Source: Falsiroseomonas oleicola (GTDB lineage Bacteria > Pseudomonadota > Alphaproteobacteria > Acetobacterales > Acetobacteraceae). From it: DNA of 64,000 nt. Positions within the stretch are counted from its first letter, which is position 1; the number at the start of each line of letters is the position of its first letter. Made by a program: the position numbers and the translations under genes. This document shows, piece by piece, positions 62,341-64,000 of this stretch. Where the stretch lies: contig NZ_JAERQM010000012.1 of the NCBI RefSeq assembly GCF_019029495.1, forward strand, positions 1 to 64,000, read 5' to 3'. The notes below the pieces were generated by a model, which saw nothing but the letters and a program-made list of their open reading frames with translations, was not told the origin of the DNA and ran no database searches.

Positions 62341-63263
62341 ACCTTGCCGTCCGCATCGGCGGAATGACCCTGGCCAATCCGGTGATGCCGGCCTCGGGCA
62401 CCTTCGGGCCGGAGCTGGCCCAGGTCTTCGACCTGAACCGGCTCGGCGCGCTGGTGACGAAATCCGTCACGCCGCAGTACCGGGAGGGCAATGCCCTGCC
62501 GCGGCTCTGCGAGACCGAGGCCGGGGTGCTGAATTCCATCGGCATTCCCGGCAAGGGCCTGCCGCATTTCATCGAACATGCCATGCCGGACTGGCGCCGC
62601 TTCGCCGCGCCGCTGGTGGTGAGCCTTTCGGCCGATACGGTGGCGGCCTTCGCCGAAGCGGCGGCGCTGCTGGCGGCAACCCCCGGCGTGGCGGGGATCG
62701 AGGCCAATATCTCCTGCCCCAATCTGGAGGAGGATGGCCGCGCCTTCGCCATGCATCCGGAGACGGCGGGCGCCGCCATCGCGGCGATGCGCGCCGCCTG
62801 CGGCCTGCCGATCTGGGCCAAGCTGTCGCCCAACACCGCCGATATCGCCGCGGTGGCCCGCGCGGTGGAGGCGGCCGGGGCGGATGCGGTGGTGGTGGCC
62901 AATACCATTCTGGGGCTCGCCATCGACATCGACCGCATGGCGCCGAAGCTGGGGGCCGGGATGGGCGGCTTTTCGGGACCCGCCTTCAAGCCCATCGCGC
63001 TGCGGCTGGTCTGGCAATGCGCCCAGGCGGTGCGGATTCCGGTGATCGGCGTGGGCGGCATCGCCACGGCGGAGGATGCGGTGGAATTCCTGATGGCCGG
63101 CGCCAGCGCCATCCAGGTCGGCACCGCCAGCTTCGTCAGCCCCAATGCCCTGCTGGACGTGCTGGACGGTCTTTCGGCCTTTTGCGCCCGGCGCGGTTTT
63201 GCGCGCGTGTCGGACCTCACCGGGCTGGCCCTGCCCGGCCGCCTGCGGCCCGCGGCGGAGTGA
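62334..63263 (+). CDS. Dihydroorotate dehydrogenase, class 1B (PyrD-like)
   Basis: A 309-residue FMN enzyme. GMTLANPVMPASGTFG opens it, LVTKSVT holds the FMN lysine, the catalytic cysteine is Cys128 in ANISCPN, and NTILGLAIDID and VGTASFVSPNAL follow. Class 1B enzymes use Cys as base and pair with PyrK, as here, through a 7-base gene overlap. Aerobic alphaproteobacteria generally also have a membrane class 2 enzyme for pyrimidine synthesis, so this pair may serve another route. It overlaps the Rieske gene by one base. Confidence 0.92.
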   Translation: MVDLAVRIGGMTLANPVMPASGTFGPELAQVFDLNRLGALVTKSVTPQYREGNALPRLCETEAGVLNSIGIPGKGLPHFIEHAMPDWRRFAAPLVVSLSADTVAAFAEAAALLAATPGVAGIEANISCPNLEEDGRAFAMHPETAGAAIAAMRAACGLPIWAKLSPNTADIAAVARAVEAAGADAVVVANTILGLAIDIDRMAPKLGAGMGGFSGPAFKPIALRLVWQCAQAVRIPVIGVGGIATAEDAVEFLMAGASAIQVGTASFVSPNALLDVLDGLSAFCARRGFARVSDLTGLALPGRLRPAAE

Positions 63264-63592
63264 TGGCGGACGCATTGCGGCTCTGCGCCGAGGCGGAGGT
63301 GCCGGAAGGCGAGGGGCGGCGGGTGGAGACGGAGATCGGCGATTTCGCCGTCTTCCGGCTCGATGGCGCCTTCTTCGTCCTGGCCAATGCCTGCAGCCAT
63401 GGCCCCGGCCATCTCGGCCTCAGCCCGGTGGAGGGCGGGGAGGTGGTCTGCGAGGCGCATCGCGGCCGCTTCGACATCCGCACCGGCCGCGCCACCCGCC
63501 TGCCCTGCCGGGAGGCGGTGCAGGTCTGGGACGCGGTGCTGCGGGATGGCGCCGTCTGGATCGATCCGGCGCGGGGCCGGGTGGAAGACTGA
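63263..63592 (+). CDS. Small Rieske [2Fe-2S] ferredoxin
   Basis: A 109-residue stand-alone Rieske domain with ligands Cys44, His46 (CSHGPGHL) and Cys63, His66 (CEAHRGRF). It resembles ferredoxin subunits of ring-hydroxylating oxygenases. It shares one base with the PyrD-like stop and one with the LysR start (TGATG at both ends), so it is part of one tightly linked unit with PyrK/PyrD-like genes. It may feed an oxygenase beyond the window edge. Confidence 0.9.
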   Translation: MADALRLCAEAEVPEGEGRRVETEIGDFAVFRLDGAFFVLANACSHGPGHLGLSPVEGGEVVCEAHRGRFDIRTGRATRLPCREAVQVWDAVLRDGAVWIDPARGRVED

Positions 63593-64000
63593 TGGCGGTC
63601 GATTTCCTCGGGCTGGAAGCCTTCCTGTCGATCGCGGAGCGCGGGTCCTTCCGCAAGGCAGCGGCGCATCTCAACCTCTCCCAGACCGGGCTGTCCCACC
63701 GCATCCGCAAGTTCGAGGATGCGCTGGGCTGCCGCCTGCTGGCGCGCACCACGCGGCAGGTGACACTGACCCCCGCCGGACTGGAACTGGCCGGCCGCGC
63801 CCGGGCGCCGGTGGAAACCCTGGTGGCCGTTCTGGCGGAACTGCGCGCTGGCGCCGGGCGGGGGGAGCAGAGCGTGACCATCGGCTGCCTGCCGACCATC
63901 GCCGTGCACCACATTCCCCGCCTGCTGGTGGAATTCGCCCGCACCCATCCCGGCGTGACGGTGAAGGTCTTCGACAACTCCGCCAGCGAGATCGCCGATT
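63592..64000 (+). CDS. LysR-family transcriptional regulator (partial)
   Basis: The first 136 residues of a LysR regulator, cut by the window edge. The winged helix-turn-helix is FLSIAERGSFRKAAAHLNLSQTGLSHRIRKFEDALG and the start of the effector domain follows (VTIGCLPTIAVHH). It is co-directional and overlapping with the PyrK-PyrD-Rieske unit, which is unusual, since LysR genes are usually divergent from their targets. Confidence 0.9.
   Translation, partial: MAVDFLGLEAFLSIAERGSFRKAAAHLNLSQTGLSHRIRKFEDALGCRLLARTTRQVTLTPAGLELAGRARAPVETLVAVLAELRAGAGRGEQSVTIGCLPTIAVHHIPRLLVEFARTHPGVTVKVFDNSASEIAD

Overview
The window is a very GC-rich (roughly 70%) bacterial chromosome segment with dense coding and little intergenic space. 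Gene content points to an alphaproteobacterium of the Acetobacteraceae/Roseomonas kind: a DUF374-waaA-lpxK lipid A cluster, many periplasmic substrate-binding proteins (NMT1/THI5, Bug/TctC, peptide family 5, iron-type), Rieske oxygenases and FCD-type GntR regulators. The taxon is an inference from composition and gene content. No rRNA, tRNA, insertion sequence, integrase or CRISPR array is visible.

Layout. 0.2-1.7 kb: a DUF3830 protein and an AT-richer, probably acquired DUF2806-like gene. 1.7-7.6 kb (minus): a Rieske oxygenase, a complete spermidine/putrescine-type ABC importer and a succinylglutamate-desuccinylase-like hydrolase, with an array of five stem-loops between the binding-protein and permease genes. 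7.9-9.2 kb: an NMT1-type binding protein and a small membrane protein. 9.2-16.1 kb: lipid and envelope genes (diacylglycerol-kinase-like enzyme, LpxH-like phosphoesterase, GT4 glycosyltransferase, DUF374 acyltransferase, WaaA, LpxK). 16.2-18.2 kb: a second Rieske plus NMT1 pair. 18.3-24.5 kb (minus): an exported esterase, then gcvT-gcvH-gcvP-cinA behind a tandem glycine riboswitch. 24.6-31.2 kb (plus): an M20 peptidase, then a four-gene operon of two related unknown proteins, a DyP peroxidase and an unusual cytochrome P450, followed by a carboxymuconolactone-decarboxylase-like protein. 31.2-36 kb: Bug protein, GAF protein, GntR regulator, a gamma-glutamyltransferase that seems to start at AUC, and an enolase-superfamily enzyme.

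36.4-45.5 kb: a GntR regulator divergent from a CoA-transferase, crotonase, two binding proteins, fused permease, ATPase and MFS set, apparently uptake and CoA activation of an organic acid. 45.6-49.7 kb: a Bug protein, an acyl-CoA synthetase, and divergently a crotonase and an SDR. 49.8-54.9 kb: a CocE-type hydrolase between two peptide-type binding proteins, closed by a strong terminator. 55-64 kb: an orphan DUF4255 (Pvc16-like) gene, pyrE and a carbamoylase, an ornithine-cyclodeaminase-like protein, a hybrid histidine kinase, and a tightly overlapping set of PyrK-like, PyrD-like, Rieske ferredoxin and LysR genes cut by the window edge.

The most interesting parts are the DyP-P450 operon with two related companions at 25.9-30.6 kb, the hairpin array at 5.34-5.46 kb, the AUC start at 33461, and the possible reversed (orotate-degrading) use of pyrimidine enzymes at 55.4-64 kb.
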